The notes under the pieces were generated by a model, which had not been told where the DNA came from, did no database searches, and saw only the letters and a program-made list of their open reading frames with translations. A stretch of 64,000 bases of DNA from an uncultured Cocleimonas sp. (GTDB lineage Bacteria; Pseudomonadota; Gammaproteobacteria; Thiotrichales; Thiotrichaceae): the NCBI RefSeq assembly GCF_947495625.1, contig NZ_CANLZW010000006.1, positions 62,001-126,000 of the forward strand, read 5' to 3'. A program made the translations under genes and the position numbers. This document shows, in pieces, positions 52,105 to 61,553 of the stretch; position 1 is the first letter of the stretch, and every line of letters begins with the position of its first letter.

Positions 52105-53466
52105 TTATTTCGTAAGGTTTTCAAAGGTATTCAAAATAGTGAGCGAAGGTAGAAGTAAAGCTAGGACTCTGTTCCATCTGATTGAAGGTGTAGCAGTAAC
52201 ATAGACAATATCTCTTGGTCTAATATCAAACTGTTCGGCTAATAGCATTGAATGCACAGATGCTACAGGAAGTTGATAAACCGTTGGTATGGAATCTTTC
52301 GATGACTCTTGGCGTATAACAAAAATACCTTTAGGGTTTACTGTATCTTCATTTAAGCTGCCCGCATCGTTAATGGCTTCAGCCAGCGTCATGCCATCTT
52401 CGATTTGATATCTGACGGTCCCGGGTTTGTTTATTTCTCCCATGACAAATACTTTTGCCTGTTCAGACTTCAATTCTCTTTCTAGGTCTTTCTTTTGTCT
52501 TGCTATGGCTTTTTCTTTTTCTAGTTCGAATTGTAATCGAATAGGATTAAGGATTAATTCTTTATTTATTGCTTGATCTAGTTCTTTTTTCCACTCGTCC
52601 AATTCATCAATTTCAACTACATGAAGTCTATCGCCATTACGTAAAATAAAATTCTGTCGATTATCATTAAACTTGAGCATGCGGTTTAAATCGATCGATA
52701 TTGTGTCACTACGGCGCTGCAAAGAGGCCTGGCCAGTATATTTTCTAGAAATTACCCCTCCACTTCTTGAAATAAGGTCTCTAACCGTTAGAGGTGTGTC
52801 AGAAATTGGGAGGGTAATAGGTTTTTGAACAGCGCCTGATATATAAACTTTTTGACTGCGGAAACTGGCGACCCTTACACTAACTTGTGGTTTGGCGATG
52901 AACGTTTGTAATTTTTTTTCTAGATCTTTTCTCACGTCTTCTACAGTTTTTCCAGTGGCCTGAATTTTGCCCGCATAAGGAAAGTAAAACTTGCCATCGT
53001 TACCTACGTCATGAGTCGCAGGAGAATCACCCGCGGGAATAGTAAGTTCAGGGTGATCCCAAACAGTAATACTTAATATGTCACGATCACCGATGTAGTA
53101 TTGATAATTTGATTTCACGTCATTTGCAGAAACACCTGCAAAGTTAACCGCACCTTTTGTATTAACAGAAGTAGTGTGATTAACACGGTGAGATCTACTT
53201 ATCGGTTTTGATGTTTTTTCAGCATCAGAAACATAGCTTTGGTAGCGTTTTTTCTTATTGTTTATATAGTTTTCATAATTAAAAGGTTTTTGGCTTTGAA
53301 TCATTTTTCTGTCGATAACAACAAGCTTATAATCAACTCCTTCTTTTTGGGCTTTCTCGTATCGGCTAGTTTTTGAGCTTAAGCCAGGAACTCCAGGGCT
53401 AAACGAACAACCAACAAGAGAGATGACAGCAGTAAATGTTAAAAGTGCTCGGCAAAGTTTTTTCAT
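52105..53466 (-). CDS. wza: Polysaccharide export outer-membrane lipoprotein Wza
   Basis: The 453-residue lipoprotein has a signal peptide with lipobox SLVGCS near residue 20. The Poly_export domain follows (YYIGDRDILSITVWDHPELT, KFYFPYAGKIQATGKTVEDV) and then SLBB-like segments (KVYISGAVQKPITLP, VFVMGEINKPGTVRYQ). The end (IRWNRVLALLLPSLTIL) could be the amphipathic outer-membrane helix. It forms the octameric export channel. A central charged helix-rich insert (ELILNPIRLQFELEKEKAIA) separates the two SLBB regions. Confidence 0.95.
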   Translation of the reverse strand: MKKLCRALLTFTAVISLVGCSFSPGVPGLSSKTSRYEKAQKEGVDYKLVVIDRKMIQSQKPFNYENYINNKKKRYQSYVSDAEKTSKPISRSHRVNHTTSVNTKGAVNFAGVSANDVKSNYQYYIGDRDILSITVWDHPELTIPAGDSPATHDVGNDGKFYFPYAGKIQATGKTVEDVRKDLEKKLQTFIAKPQVSVRVASFRSQKVYISGAVQKPITLPISDTPLTVRDLISRSGGVISRKYTGQASLQRRSDTISIDLNRMLKFNDNRQNFILRNGDRLHVVEIDELDEWKKELDQAINKELILNPIRLQFELEKEKAIARQKKDLERELKSEQAKVFVMGEINKPGTVRYQIEDGMTLAEAINDAGSLNEDTVNPKGIFVIRQESSKDSIPTVYQLPVASVHSMLLAEQFDIRPRDIVYVTATPSIRWNRVLALLLPSLTILNTFENLTK

Positions 53467-53622
53467 AAATAGGATTACTAGAATATTAAAAGAAGGAGAT
53501 GCAAAACATGAGGGATTTTATAGGTAATAATCAGTAATTACAAAGATCATGTTAAAAACATCGTTTTCTTTAATCAATGAATTAAAGGCAAGCAGTTGCG
53601 TAAAGATATTGCAATTAACGAC

Positions 53623-53649
53623 AAAAACGCGCCTATAAGTAGGGAGGTG
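53623..53649 (+). repeat. Dispersed repeat, copy 10
   Basis: A5, CGCGCCTATAAGTA, GGGAGG, TG. It lies 5 bp after the stop of the dehydratase gene, with its T-run downstream in that gene's direction. Confidence 0.8.
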
Positions 53650-53654
53650 CTAAA

Positions 53655-55646
53655 TTAGTGACTTTTAGTAATAGGTATAACATTTTTAGTATTATTCATA
53701 ATTGGTTTTTCGAGCCATGGCTTATAGCCATCAACAATATTGGTTAATTGTGATTTAATTTCTAAGATATTATCAACCTGCATTACTTTTTCTAGATTTT
53801 CTAATTTTTTCTCGAGAGTACTCCAGGTCATAAATTCTTCATTTGCACGCATAATACGCTGATGTTTCGTACCACTCACATTTTCACCAATCAATAGCTC
53901 TTCATAAAGCTTTTCTCCTGGTCTTAAACCATTAAATTCAATAGCTATATCGCCATCTGGGTATTTGTCATTTTTAACGGATAAGCCTGAAAGTTTAACC
54001 ATCTTTTTCGCAAGGTCAGCTATTTTGACTGATTCACCCATATCTAATACAAAAACATCTCCGCCTTTTGCCATTGCACCGGCTTGGATAACGAGCTGTA
54101 CAGCTTCAGGAATGGACATAAAGAAGCGTGTGATATCTTTGTGTGTGACCGTTATCGGGCCACCTTCTTTTATCTGTTGTCTAAACTTAGGTACAACTGA
54201 CCCAGATGAACCTAATACATTACCAAATCGGACCATGGTAAAGATTGTCTTGCATTCAGGTTTTTCAGCAAGAGCTTGAAGTACAAGTTCAGCAATGCGT
54301 TTAGAACAGCCCATGACGTTTGTTGGTCGAACGGCTTTGTCTGTTGATATAAGAATAAAAGACTCGGCATTGGCTTTCATTGCATTTTCGGCTAGCAATT
54401 GTGTGCCAAAAACATTATTGGCTAATCCGGCTACCGGGTTTTCTTCAACTAAAGGTACATGTTTGTATGCTGCGGCATGGTAAATAGTTTGAATGGTTTT
54501 ATGTTGAAATAAACGCTTTAATAATACTGCGTTAGTGATTGAGCCAAGTACGCGATTTAATTCAATGTGGGCTTCACTTTTTTTAATCAGCTCATCTAGT
54601 TCTTGTTCAATTTTGTATAGAGCAAACTCACTTTGCTCTAATAAAATTAATTTCTTTGGCGCTAAGCTAATTATTTGACGGCAAAGTTCCGATCCTATAG
54701 AACCGCCTGCGCCGGTAACCATAACCACTTTATTGGTGATATTGATGGGTAATAAAGAGCTATCAGGTTTAACAATGTTTCTTCCTAATAAGTCATCAAT
54801 ATCTATATCCTTGATATCTGCAGTTTGTAATTTTCCACTGACTAAATCTGCAAAAGCTGGAATGCTACGGACATGGACGGGTAATTTTTCTAATTGCTCC
54901 AGAATCAATCGGCGATTGCTTCTATTCGCAGAGGGTAGCGCTAATATCACTTCATCTACACAATATTTTTCAATAGAAGCGGGTAACTGTAATGGAGAGA
55001 AAACCTTCAAGCCCAATACATTCCAGCCTTCAAGGCTTTTATCATCATCAATAAACCCAATAAGTGAATATGATGGGTCAGGTTTAAGAACCATCGCTAA
55101 TTGAGAGCCAGCAGAGCCAGCGCCATAAATTAATACTTTTTTTGCAGATGAGTTTTTTGAAATTTCACCATAAAGCCATTGTTGTGCGCTTAATCTGGTT
55201 ACAGTAATAACCATGAAGGTGCCAAGCCAATAGAGAAGTGCAACTGAAGAGGGTATATGTGGAAAATTTAGGAGTACAAGTGCACCCACCCAAACCACTG
55301 TTGCTAATAAAGTAGCTATCAAAATCGAACCAATAGCATGACTACGGAAATATTTTAAAATTGCTCGGTAAAGCCCCATTTTCATATAGATAGGAATAGC
55401 AACCAATATGGCTAAGGGAAAGACTAGCCAGTTATAACTATTTTGAAGAAAAGTTTGTTTTTCAGTGCTATAGAAGCTAAGAAATAGAATCAGAGGGATA
55501 AGACAGATATCTAAAGCTATAAGAAAAAGGCGCTTTTCAGATCTAGATCTACTTAAGATTTGTTTTTTCAGATTTGATTTCATAAGAAGCTTTTGTATAT
55601 TATGCAAAAAGAAAGAGTAAATTCTGACAGGTAAATATCGTAACAT
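53655..55646 (-). CDS. Membrane-bound nucleotide-sugar 4,6-dehydratase (WbpM/CapD/PglF type)
   Basis: The 663-residue protein has four N-terminal transmembrane helices (about 40-150), a first Rossmann region (LIYGAGSAGSQLAM) and a second SDR domain (MVTGAGGSIGSELCRQI near 310). Its active site STDKAVRPTNVMGCSKR has Met in place of the SDR Tyr, as is typical for this group. Family members convert UDP-GlcNAc to the 4-keto-6-deoxy sugar, the first step to bacillosamine or QuiNAc-type sugars. It lies upstream of wza and next to a DegT aminotransferase, though the aminotransferase gene is separated by 205 bp. Confidence 0.93.
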   Translation of the reverse strand: MLRYLPVRIYSFFLHNIQKLLMKSNLKKQILSRSRSEKRLFLIALDICLIPLILFLSFYSTEKQTFLQNSYNWLVFPLAILVAIPIYMKMGLYRAILKYFRSHAIGSILIATLLATVVWVGALVLLNFPHIPSSVALLYWLGTFMVITVTRLSAQQWLYGEISKNSSAKKVLIYGAGSAGSQLAMVLKPDPSYSLIGFIDDDKSLEGWNVLGLKVFSPLQLPASIEKYCVDEVILALPSANRSNRRLILEQLEKLPVHVRSIPAFADLVSGKLQTADIKDIDIDDLLGRNIVKPDSSLLPINITNKVVMVTGAGGSIGSELCRQIISLAPKKLILLEQSEFALYKIEQELDELIKKSEAHIELNRVLGSITNAVLLKRLFQHKTIQTIYHAAAYKHVPLVEENPVAGLANNVFGTQLLAENAMKANAESFILISTDKAVRPTNVMGCSKRIAELVLQALAEKPECKTIFTMVRFGNVLGSSGSVVPKFRQQIKEGGPITVTHKDITRFFMSIPEAVQLVIQAGAMAKGGDVFVLDMGESVKIADLAKKMVKLSGLSVKNDKYPDGDIAIEFNGLRPGEKLYEELLIGENVSGTKHQRIMRANEEFMTWSTLEKKLENLEKVMQVDNILEIKSQLTNIVDGYKPWLEKPIMNNTKNVIPITKSH

Positions 55647-55851
55647 TTATAATTATCTTTCGCGCAAATTTATTTGATGGCAGGACTCCATTAACTTCAA
55701 CAGCGAGAAGCCTTTTTGTAATAGATGACTTAAGTAAAGTTAATAAACTACCTTGGTTAGTAAACTGCTAAAGATAATAGTTCATTTCAAGATTTACAGA
55801 AGTCATTCGTATTAACATATAAACATTTTTTGAAACAAATTGAAGATAATT

Positions 55852-57006
55852 TTATGCAGAGTCAATGATAAAATCAGAATGCTTTTCTAGAAAATCAAAC
55901 ACATTGTTAATATTCGATGGTGTCGTAGGTAAGTTAACAACATGTTCAGATAAATATGTGGCTACAGGAAAATCATCGCTATTAAATTTCCAAAGAGATA
56001 AATCGCCTTCTACCGGATGTAAGGGGGAAACAAACCATTCACCTAGTGCAATTCGTGCGGTTGTGGCAAGTTTCATAAATTCATCTCTATTCTTTACCAA
56101 AAGAGGATATTTTAAAAAGGAATGGTTTGGAAATAAATCTTCCGGAACATGATTTTTCTTTTTCTTTTTCAAAAATTTAGTATAGAGCAGGGCATTTTCT
56201 TTACGTTTTTGTAGATCATCCTCAAGCTTAGAAATGTTTCTCAAGCCTTCTTTAGCCTGCACGTCACTAAATGCTTTAAAGTAATCCTCAGGTATCTCTA
56301 GAGAAGTTATTTCTTCAGACGTTGATGAGCCAACAATATTTGTATTGTGGCTAAGCCAGCGATAAAAATTAACTAGAGGCCAGTAGGTGTAATTATTAAT
56401 TAAATACCTTTTTACAAAGAAGAGTAGCTTTAAGTTTAAAAGTTCTTTCCAGGTTGGTGGCATGAGTTTCGCACTTAAGTCAGTAACTTTATCAGCAAAC
56501 TCTTTATTATTAGTGACTAAATAACCACCAATACCTGTAGAAAAAGGTTTATTCCATTGGGTGGAATATATAGCAGCATCACAAGATAAGCCATTCGGGG
56601 TGCCATTATAAGTTCCTCCGAAACCATGGGTGCAATCTTCAACAGTAAATATGCCATGTTTCTTAGCAAGACTAGTTAATTGTTCTAAATCAGAAGAAAG
56701 CCCATAAGTATTTTGGCAAATGATCACCTTGGTACGATTTGTTATGGCTTTTTCTATGTGAGGAATATCAAAATTATAGGTATCAGTAGATACGTCAACA
56801 TAGATAGGTGTAGCACCTAAATAAAGGATTGCATTGGGTACTACAACACAAGTGAAAGCAGGCAGGATAACTTCATCTCCTTCTCCTACATCCATTGATT
56901 TTAATAAACTATATAGGCCTACACGAGCTTTCCAATAAAAGAATAACTTACCATCATAGTCCTGTAAGTACTCTCTAATATTATTTTTAAATTTATCTAA
57001 CGGCAT
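55852..57006 (-). CDS. DegT/DnrJ/EryC1-family PLP aminotransferase
   Basis: The 384-residue protein has VILPAFTCVVVPNAILYLGA near 45, VEDCTHGFGGTYNG near 125 and the PLP-binding Lys in YSTQWNKPFSTGIGGYL near 155. These enzymes transaminate keto-sugars in surface-polysaccharide synthesis, or in some cases act as dehydratases. The keto sugar made by the WbpM-like dehydratase is a reasonable substrate, but that is inferred. It overlaps nothing and precedes a 205-bp gap. Confidence 0.88.
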   Translation of the reverse strand: MPLDKFKNNIREYLQDYDGKLFFYWKARVGLYSLLKSMDVGEGDEVILPAFTCVVVPNAILYLGATPIYVDVSTDTYNFDIPHIEKAITNRTKVIICQNTYGLSSDLEQLTSLAKKHGIFTVEDCTHGFGGTYNGTPNGLSCDAAIYSTQWNKPFSTGIGGYLVTNNKEFADKVTDLSAKLMPPTWKELLNLKLLFFVKRYLINNYTYWPLVNFYRWLSHNTNIVGSSTSEEITSLEIPEDYFKAFSDVQAKEGLRNISKLEDDLQKRKENALLYTKFLKKKKKNHVPEDLFPNHSFLKYPLLVKNRDEFMKLATTARIALGEWFVSPLHPVEGDLSLWKFNSDDFPVATYLSEHVVNLPTTPSNINNVFDFLEKHSDFIIDSA

Positions 57007-57058
57007 TGCATAACTCTAATTTAATTGTTTCAGGCTCCCTATATTCTATATGTCGATG

Positions 57059-57928
57059 TTAAAGATTTTCTTTTCTATAGCCTAATTTTATCATTGTATC
57101 TTTAATTAGTGGGTTTATACGATCTAATGTCTCATTGTTTAATGATTGTTTCCACTTTCCAACGCTTTTCTTTGATACTCTGGAGACGAACTCTTTAAGA
57201 TGTGCTTTGTCAAACTCGATACCAATTTCTTCTAATATTGTTTGAAGTTCAGTTTCAGGCTTATCGACAAAGTTTTCATAGCTGACTCTGGTTATTCTCT
57301 CTTTGGGGATATTTCTAAAGTCATCTTCCGACTTTTCTACGCATTGTTTCCATTGAATTGCACATATTTCATCTAATGTATTTTTTTTTAAAAGATGCTG
57401 TAAATCTTTTAGTTGAGGTCCCCAAAAGGCGAGCCTCTTTTCTTGTGAAAAGACACGATATATTCTGCTCCAGAAATATCTAGTAGCATAATAAGGTAAA
57501 TCAAAAAAAGGGACATATCTCACTTTTTTAAGCAGGTAAGGTATGTCTAGTTTTGCGGTCCACCTGAGATTTGCAGAGGCTATAACATCTAGCCCATTTC
57601 TTGTAATATATATATAGTGGGCATCGGGAATAACTTGATCAACAAAGCCCACACGGAGCGAGTTTGCGCAGGTTTTTTCTATCACATATTTCAAATCTTT
57701 TTGCTGAGCGAGTTTTTTAAATTGCTTGCGTATATAAGTTTTAATAGTGGGTGTTGCAAGCGTAGCAGCAAATTCATCTGTTTCAGAGCGGATGTTGCCA
57801 TGTCTCCATATATAATTGATCTCATCGCATGGCCAAGTGCCGACGTTGTCGATAGAGGATAAAATATCTCGTAACATGTTTGTGCCAGAACGAGGTGCAC
57901 CAATGATTATTATAGTCTTGTATGTCAT
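57059..57928 (-). CDS. PAPS-dependent sulfotransferase family protein
   Basis: The 289-residue protein begins with the 5'-phosphosulfate loop IIGAPRSGTNMLRDIL near residue 6. The 3'-phosphate-binding segment is YIYITRNGLDVIAS near 105. No transmembrane segment is evident. Such enzymes transfer sulfate from PAPS, here probably to a sugar of the surface polysaccharide. The start overlaps the stop of the glycosyltransferase gene by one base (TAATG). Confidence 0.85.
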   Translation of the reverse strand: MTYKTIIIIGAPRSGTNMLRDILSSIDNVGTWPCDEINYIWRHGNIRSETDEFAATLATPTIKTYIRKQFKKLAQQKDLKYVIEKTCANSLRVGFVDQVIPDAHYIYITRNGLDVIASANLRWTAKLDIPYLLKKVRYVPFFDLPYYATRYFWSRIYRVFSQEKRLAFWGPQLKDLQHLLKKNTLDEICAIQWKQCVEKSEDDFRNIPKERITRVSYENFVDKPETELQTILEEIGIEFDKAHLKEFVSRVSKKSVGKWKQSLNNETLDRINPLIKDTMIKLGYRKENL

Positions 57929-59157
57929 TATTTTGTTTTATGGTTTTTAAAAAGTGATACCCATTTAGGCAAAACATATTGCATGCTGAAATTTATTCTT
58001 GAAAAGTCGGATACATTCTTTCTTATTTCTTCTAATCTCTCGTTATTTTTATAGAGATCTTCTATTAGATTGGCTAGTTTTTTAGCATCGCCTTGTTTAA
58101 CAGCAATGCCCAAGTTATTTATAATTACTGATTCAGATAGCTCGCTGGTTAATTCTGCCATTACAGCAACAGGGATGCCTTCGCACATATAAGTCATTGT
58201 TTTGGAAGGGTATGCGTATTTATAAATGCCTTCATTGAGTGTAATTAAACAAAGTTGTGAATCTGCAATTAAAGCTCTTGCAATTTCTATGGGTTGATGG
58301 CCAAAAAATTTTATTGTTTTTCCTAGATTTTCCCCTGCCATGTCTTCTAAAGGCAGTTTTGATACGCCTTCACCCAGAAAAACAAATTCAACACTATCAT
58401 GTTTATGCAAATAATGAGCTGTTTCAATGATAGATTCCAGTCCTTGAAAGCGACCAATATTTCCAGCAAATAATACTCTGAATATACCTTTAGGACGAAT
58501 CATGTCTATTGGGATATTGTTATTTTGTTTCTCTGCTGTTTGGTTTTTATCTAGAAATGGCACTAATTCAAAATTATTAATGATATGAATGTTTTTGCCA
58601 TGACAGCCTCGTTCAATTAGTGATTGTTTCATATCTTGAGATAACACAACCGTAGCTACAGCGTTATCACAGGTTTTCTTGTCAATGCGCTTTAATAAAC
58701 TTAGGAGATACTTGTTTTTTAAGTGCCCACTAACTAGCGCTACTTCGGGGTAAATGTCCTGACAATGATAAATGTACTTTGCGCCTACGATTTTACATGC
58801 GTATCTTACCGCAAGACCACCTATAAGTGGGGGGGTGGTCGCTATCATTACAGTATCGGGCTTTTCTTTTAGAAGCTGAATGAATAGTTTAAAAGTAAAG
58901 GTTAACATACCGACAATGCGAGAAATAAAGCTAGATTTATTTTCAGCTTTTAACTTGAGGCGTTTTACCGTAAACCCGTCAATTTTCTCAATCCAGGGTT
59001 GCTGCTCTATTACGTAATTGTTCTTATAGGAAGGTTGGGTTGATATAACGGTTACGTCATGTTTATCTTTAGCTAAGCAACCTGCTATATGTCTTAGCAT
59101 CACTGCATAAGGGGGAGTGTCAGGCCAAAAAAAGCGATGTACGAGAGTAATTTTCAA
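57928..59157 (-). CDS. GT4-family glycosyltransferase (WbuB-like)
   Basis: The 409-residue GT-B enzyme starts MKITLVHRFFWPDTPPYAVM and has ATTPPLIGGLAVRYAC, YIYHCQDIYPEVAL and a C-terminal donor domain with FAGNIGRFQGLES and NEGIYKYAYPSKTMTYMCEG. The pattern fits WbuB-type transferases, proposed to add L-FucNAc to lipid-linked GlcNAc. That suits the UDP-L-FucNAc genes immediately upstream. The TPPLIGG codons fall within a sequence resembling the dispersed repeat (58815-58837). Confidence 0.88.
   Translation of the reverse strand: MKITLVHRFFWPDTPPYAVMLRHIAGCLAKDKHDVTVISTQPSYKNNYVIEQQPWIEKIDGFTVKRLKLKAENKSSFISRIVGMLTFTFKLFIQLLKEKPDTVMIATTPPLIGGLAVRYACKIVGAKYIYHCQDIYPEVALVSGHLKNKYLLSLLKRIDKKTCDNAVATVVLSQDMKQSLIERGCHGKNIHIINNFELVPFLDKNQTAEKQNNNIPIDMIRPKGIFRVLFAGNIGRFQGLESIIETAHYLHKHDSVEFVFLGEGVSKLPLEDMAGENLGKTIKFFGHQPIEIARALIADSQLCLITLNEGIYKYAYPSKTMTYMCEGIPVAVMAELTSELSESVIINNLGIAVKQGDAKKLANLIEDLYKNNERLEEIRKNVSDFSRINFSMQYVLPKWVSLFKNHKTK
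58815..58837 (+). repeat. Partial dispersed-repeat-like sequence inside a glycosyltransferase gene
   Basis: GACCACCTATAAGT, G7, TG matches the right two-thirds of the consensus but lacks the A-run. It codes for a conserved TPPLIGG motif on the minus strand, so coincidence is likely. Confidence 0.35.
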
Positions 59158-59163
59158 AATTTA

Positions 59164-60318
59164 TTAATTCCAATCGTAACGGCTAAAATCTTCAAGGTTG
59201 CGCCAACGATTTGTAAGCTTTGCTGTGCCTTGTATTAATTTAAGCACACGTAACGAAGTATTATTGATTTGATACTCTACTGGGGTTTCCTTAATTGGAT
59301 AAAGTTTACCCTCTTGAGTAACTATCTCCACAGCTTGTAGCAATACATCTTTATCTAGGCCAGATAAAATAATACTTCCCGTATCTAATGCTTCCGGTCT
59401 TTCAATGGATTGTCTTAGAGTCACCGCAGGAAAATCCAGCATGGAAGATTCTTCACTAATCGTGCCACTATCAGAAATAGCACAGAAAGAGTCGACTTGA
59501 AGCTTATTGTAATCATGAAAACCAAAAGGTTTCAGGAAGCGAATATCCCCAATATTTTCACCTAGACCAGCTTGTTCTAATCGAGCTTTGGTGCGTGGGT
59601 GTGTAGAAACAATTACTGGTAGTTTAAAGTGTTCGTTTAATGCAGTTAAGCACTCAACGACTCTTATGAGGTTATCAAGGCTGTCTACATTTTCCTCTCG
59701 ATGAACGCTAACAATAAAATATTCTTTAGGTTTTAAATTCAGCTCACTAAGTATTTTTGATTTATTAATACTTTCTTTGTGTGTGTCTAAAACCTCTTTC
59801 ATCGGAGAGCCAGTAAGGTAGGTAAAACGATGAGATAAGCCTTCGGCAAGCAAGTGTCTTCTTGCGTGCTCGGTATATACCAAATTAAAGTCACTGATGT
59901 GATCTACCATTTTACGGTTTATTTCTTCTGGTACATTCGCATCAAAACTACGGTTGCCAGCTTCCATGTGGTAAGTTGGTATTTTCATTCGTTTGGCCAT
60001 CAATAAGCCAATAGCGCTGTTAGTGTCTCCAAGGGCGAGTACTGCATCGGGTTTTTCTTTGAGTAATACTTCTTCTGTTTTTATCAGAATTTCACCTAGT
60101 ACTTTACCTAGTGAGGAAGTGTCTACCTCAAGGAAGTAGTCGGGTTTTTTTACACTAAGGTCATCAAAAAAGACTTGATTGAGTTCGTGGTCATAGTTTT
60201 GCCCAGTATGCACAAGCACATGATCTGTGAACTTTTCTAAGGCAGACATTACAGATGCGAGTCGAATAATTTCTGGCCTAGTGCCTAGAATAGTGAGTAC
60301 TTTTAGTTTTTTGGGCAT
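59164..60318 (-). CDS. capG: Non-hydrolysing UDP-HexNAc 2-epimerase, CapG/FnlC type
   Basis: The 384-residue epimerase has VLTILGTRPEIIRLASVM at the N-terminus, HTGQNYDHELN, ALGDTNSAIGLL, YHMEAGNRSFD, VSVHREENVDS and ISDSGTISEESSML. Its length and HMEAGNR wording match the CapG/FnlC group more than WecB. It converts UDP-6-deoxy-L-talNAc to UDP-L-FucNAc, the last of three steps, fitting its location directly after capF (2 bp) and capE. Confidence 0.92.
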   Translation of the reverse strand: MPKKLKVLTILGTRPEIIRLASVMSALEKFTDHVLVHTGQNYDHELNQVFFDDLSVKKPDYFLEVDTSSLGKVLGEILIKTEEVLLKEKPDAVLALGDTNSAIGLLMAKRMKIPTYHMEAGNRSFDANVPEEINRKMVDHISDFNLVYTEHARRHLLAEGLSHRFTYLTGSPMKEVLDTHKESINKSKILSELNLKPKEYFIVSVHREENVDSLDNLIRVVECLTALNEHFKLPVIVSTHPRTKARLEQAGLGENIGDIRFLKPFGFHDYNKLQVDSFCAISDSGTISEESSMLDFPAVTLRQSIERPEALDTGSIILSGLDKDVLLQAVEIVTQEGKLYPIKETPVEYQINNTSLRVLKLIQGTAKLTNRWRNLEDFSRYDWN

Positions 60319-60320
60319 AA

Positions 60321-61430
60321 TTAGACCTCTTTAAAATAAGTATCTGGTTTTTCTCTATCAAAAACCTCGTTTGCCCACAGCAATAAAATCATTTCTTCGC
60401 TTCCAGTATTGCTTATGTCATGGGTGTAGCCAGGAATCATTTCAACCACCTGTATTTTCTGGTCACTGACTTTATATTCTATGACTTCATCACCATGAAT
60501 TTGGCGTAGTCTAATACTTGCTTCGCCTTTTACAACCATGAATTTTTCATTTTTAGTATTGTGATAATGATTGCCTCGAGTTACACCCGGGGCCGAGGTT
60601 GATATTGAGAATTGGCCGCTATCATGGGTTTTTAAAAACTCATAAAAAGTGCCTCTTTCGTCCTTGTAACCTTCAATTTCATAAGCAAATTTATCGGTTG
60701 GGAGAAAACTCAAATAGGTCGCATATAATGCCCTAAGGAACCCTCTTCCGACTGGGGGTGTTAGCAAGCTCTTTCGACTTTTAACAAACTCAGATAATAA
60801 GTTACTGATAGAACCAAGGCTTTCACGATAAACAGGAGATACACCTTCATGAGAAATGCCAGATTTGCCTGTTTCGTCTATATGTCTAATAAAGTGTTCT
60901 ATAACATCGTCAATATAAACGAGATCGAGCTCGATATTTTTATCGCTAATCTCAATAGGTATATCTCTTGAGATGTTATGACACCATGTTGCAATTACGG
61001 TGTTGTAGTTAGGCTTCGACCATTTGCCGAATACATTGGGTAAACGATATATATAAACAGCAGCTCCCGATTTTTCTGCGTATTCTTGCAGAGCAATTTC
61101 ACTGCCTAGTTTACTTTTGCCATAGTCATTATCTCGTTCAACTTGAGTTGAAGAGCTAATAAGAAGTGGCGTCTTTTTTCCAGATTTTAATAATAAGTTG
61201 ACGAGTTGTTGGGTTAACGCTTCATTGCCTTGATAAAATTCTTGAATGTCTTTAGGACGATTTATTCCTGCAAGGTGAAATATAAAATCAGCAGAGTTAA
61301 CAAAGTTTTCAAGATCATCTATTGTGGATGATCTGGTAAAAGTTATTACTTCTACTCCGTCGATTCTATGAAGGTTTTCGAGAAGATTTTTGCCAATAAA
61401 TCCATTGCTGCCGGTAACGCCGATTTTCAT
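60321..61430 (-). CDS. capF: Bifunctional SDR-cupin reductase CapF/FnlB
   Basis: The 369-residue protein joins an N-terminal SDR domain (VTGSNGFIGKNLLENL, FHLAGINRPKD, YGKSKLGSE) to a C-terminal cupin (about 245-365: TRGNHYHNTKNEKFMVVKGE, MIPGYTHDISNTG). This fusion is the mark of CapF/WbjC/FnlB, which epimerises at C-3 and reduces at C-4 in UDP-L-FucNAc synthesis. It lies 2 bp from capG. Confidence 0.94.
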   Translation of the reverse strand: MKIGVTGSNGFIGKNLLENLHRIDGVEVITFTRSSTIDDLENFVNSADFIFHLAGINRPKDIQEFYQGNEALTQQLVNLLLKSGKKTPLLISSSTQVERDNDYGKSKLGSEIALQEYAEKSGAAVYIYRLPNVFGKWSKPNYNTVIATWCHNISRDIPIEISDKNIELDLVYIDDVIEHFIRHIDETGKSGISHEGVSPVYRESLGSISNLLSEFVKSRKSLLTPPVGRGFLRALYATYLSFLPTDKFAYEIEGYKDERGTFYEFLKTHDSGQFSISTSAPGVTRGNHYHNTKNEKFMVVKGEASIRLRQIHGDEVIEYKVSDQKIQVVEMIPGYTHDISNTGSEEMILLLWANEVFDREKPDTYFKEV

Positions 61431-61492
61431 ATCTATGCCTAATATTAACTATTTGATAGTTAGCATTTTAAAATAATGGAAGTATCTATTGC

Positions 61493-61519
61493 AAAAAAGT
61501 GCCCCAAAGTAGGGGGGTG
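61493..61519 (+). repeat. Dispersed repeat, copy 11
   Basis: A6, GTGCCCCAAAGTA, G6, TG, in the 123-bp gap between capE and capF. Its T-run would be read 35 bp after the capE stop, so it might reduce capFG expression or be bypassed. Confidence 0.85.
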
Positions 61520-61553
61520 TGATTATAAGTTAGAAACTAGTGCTATTCCAATA

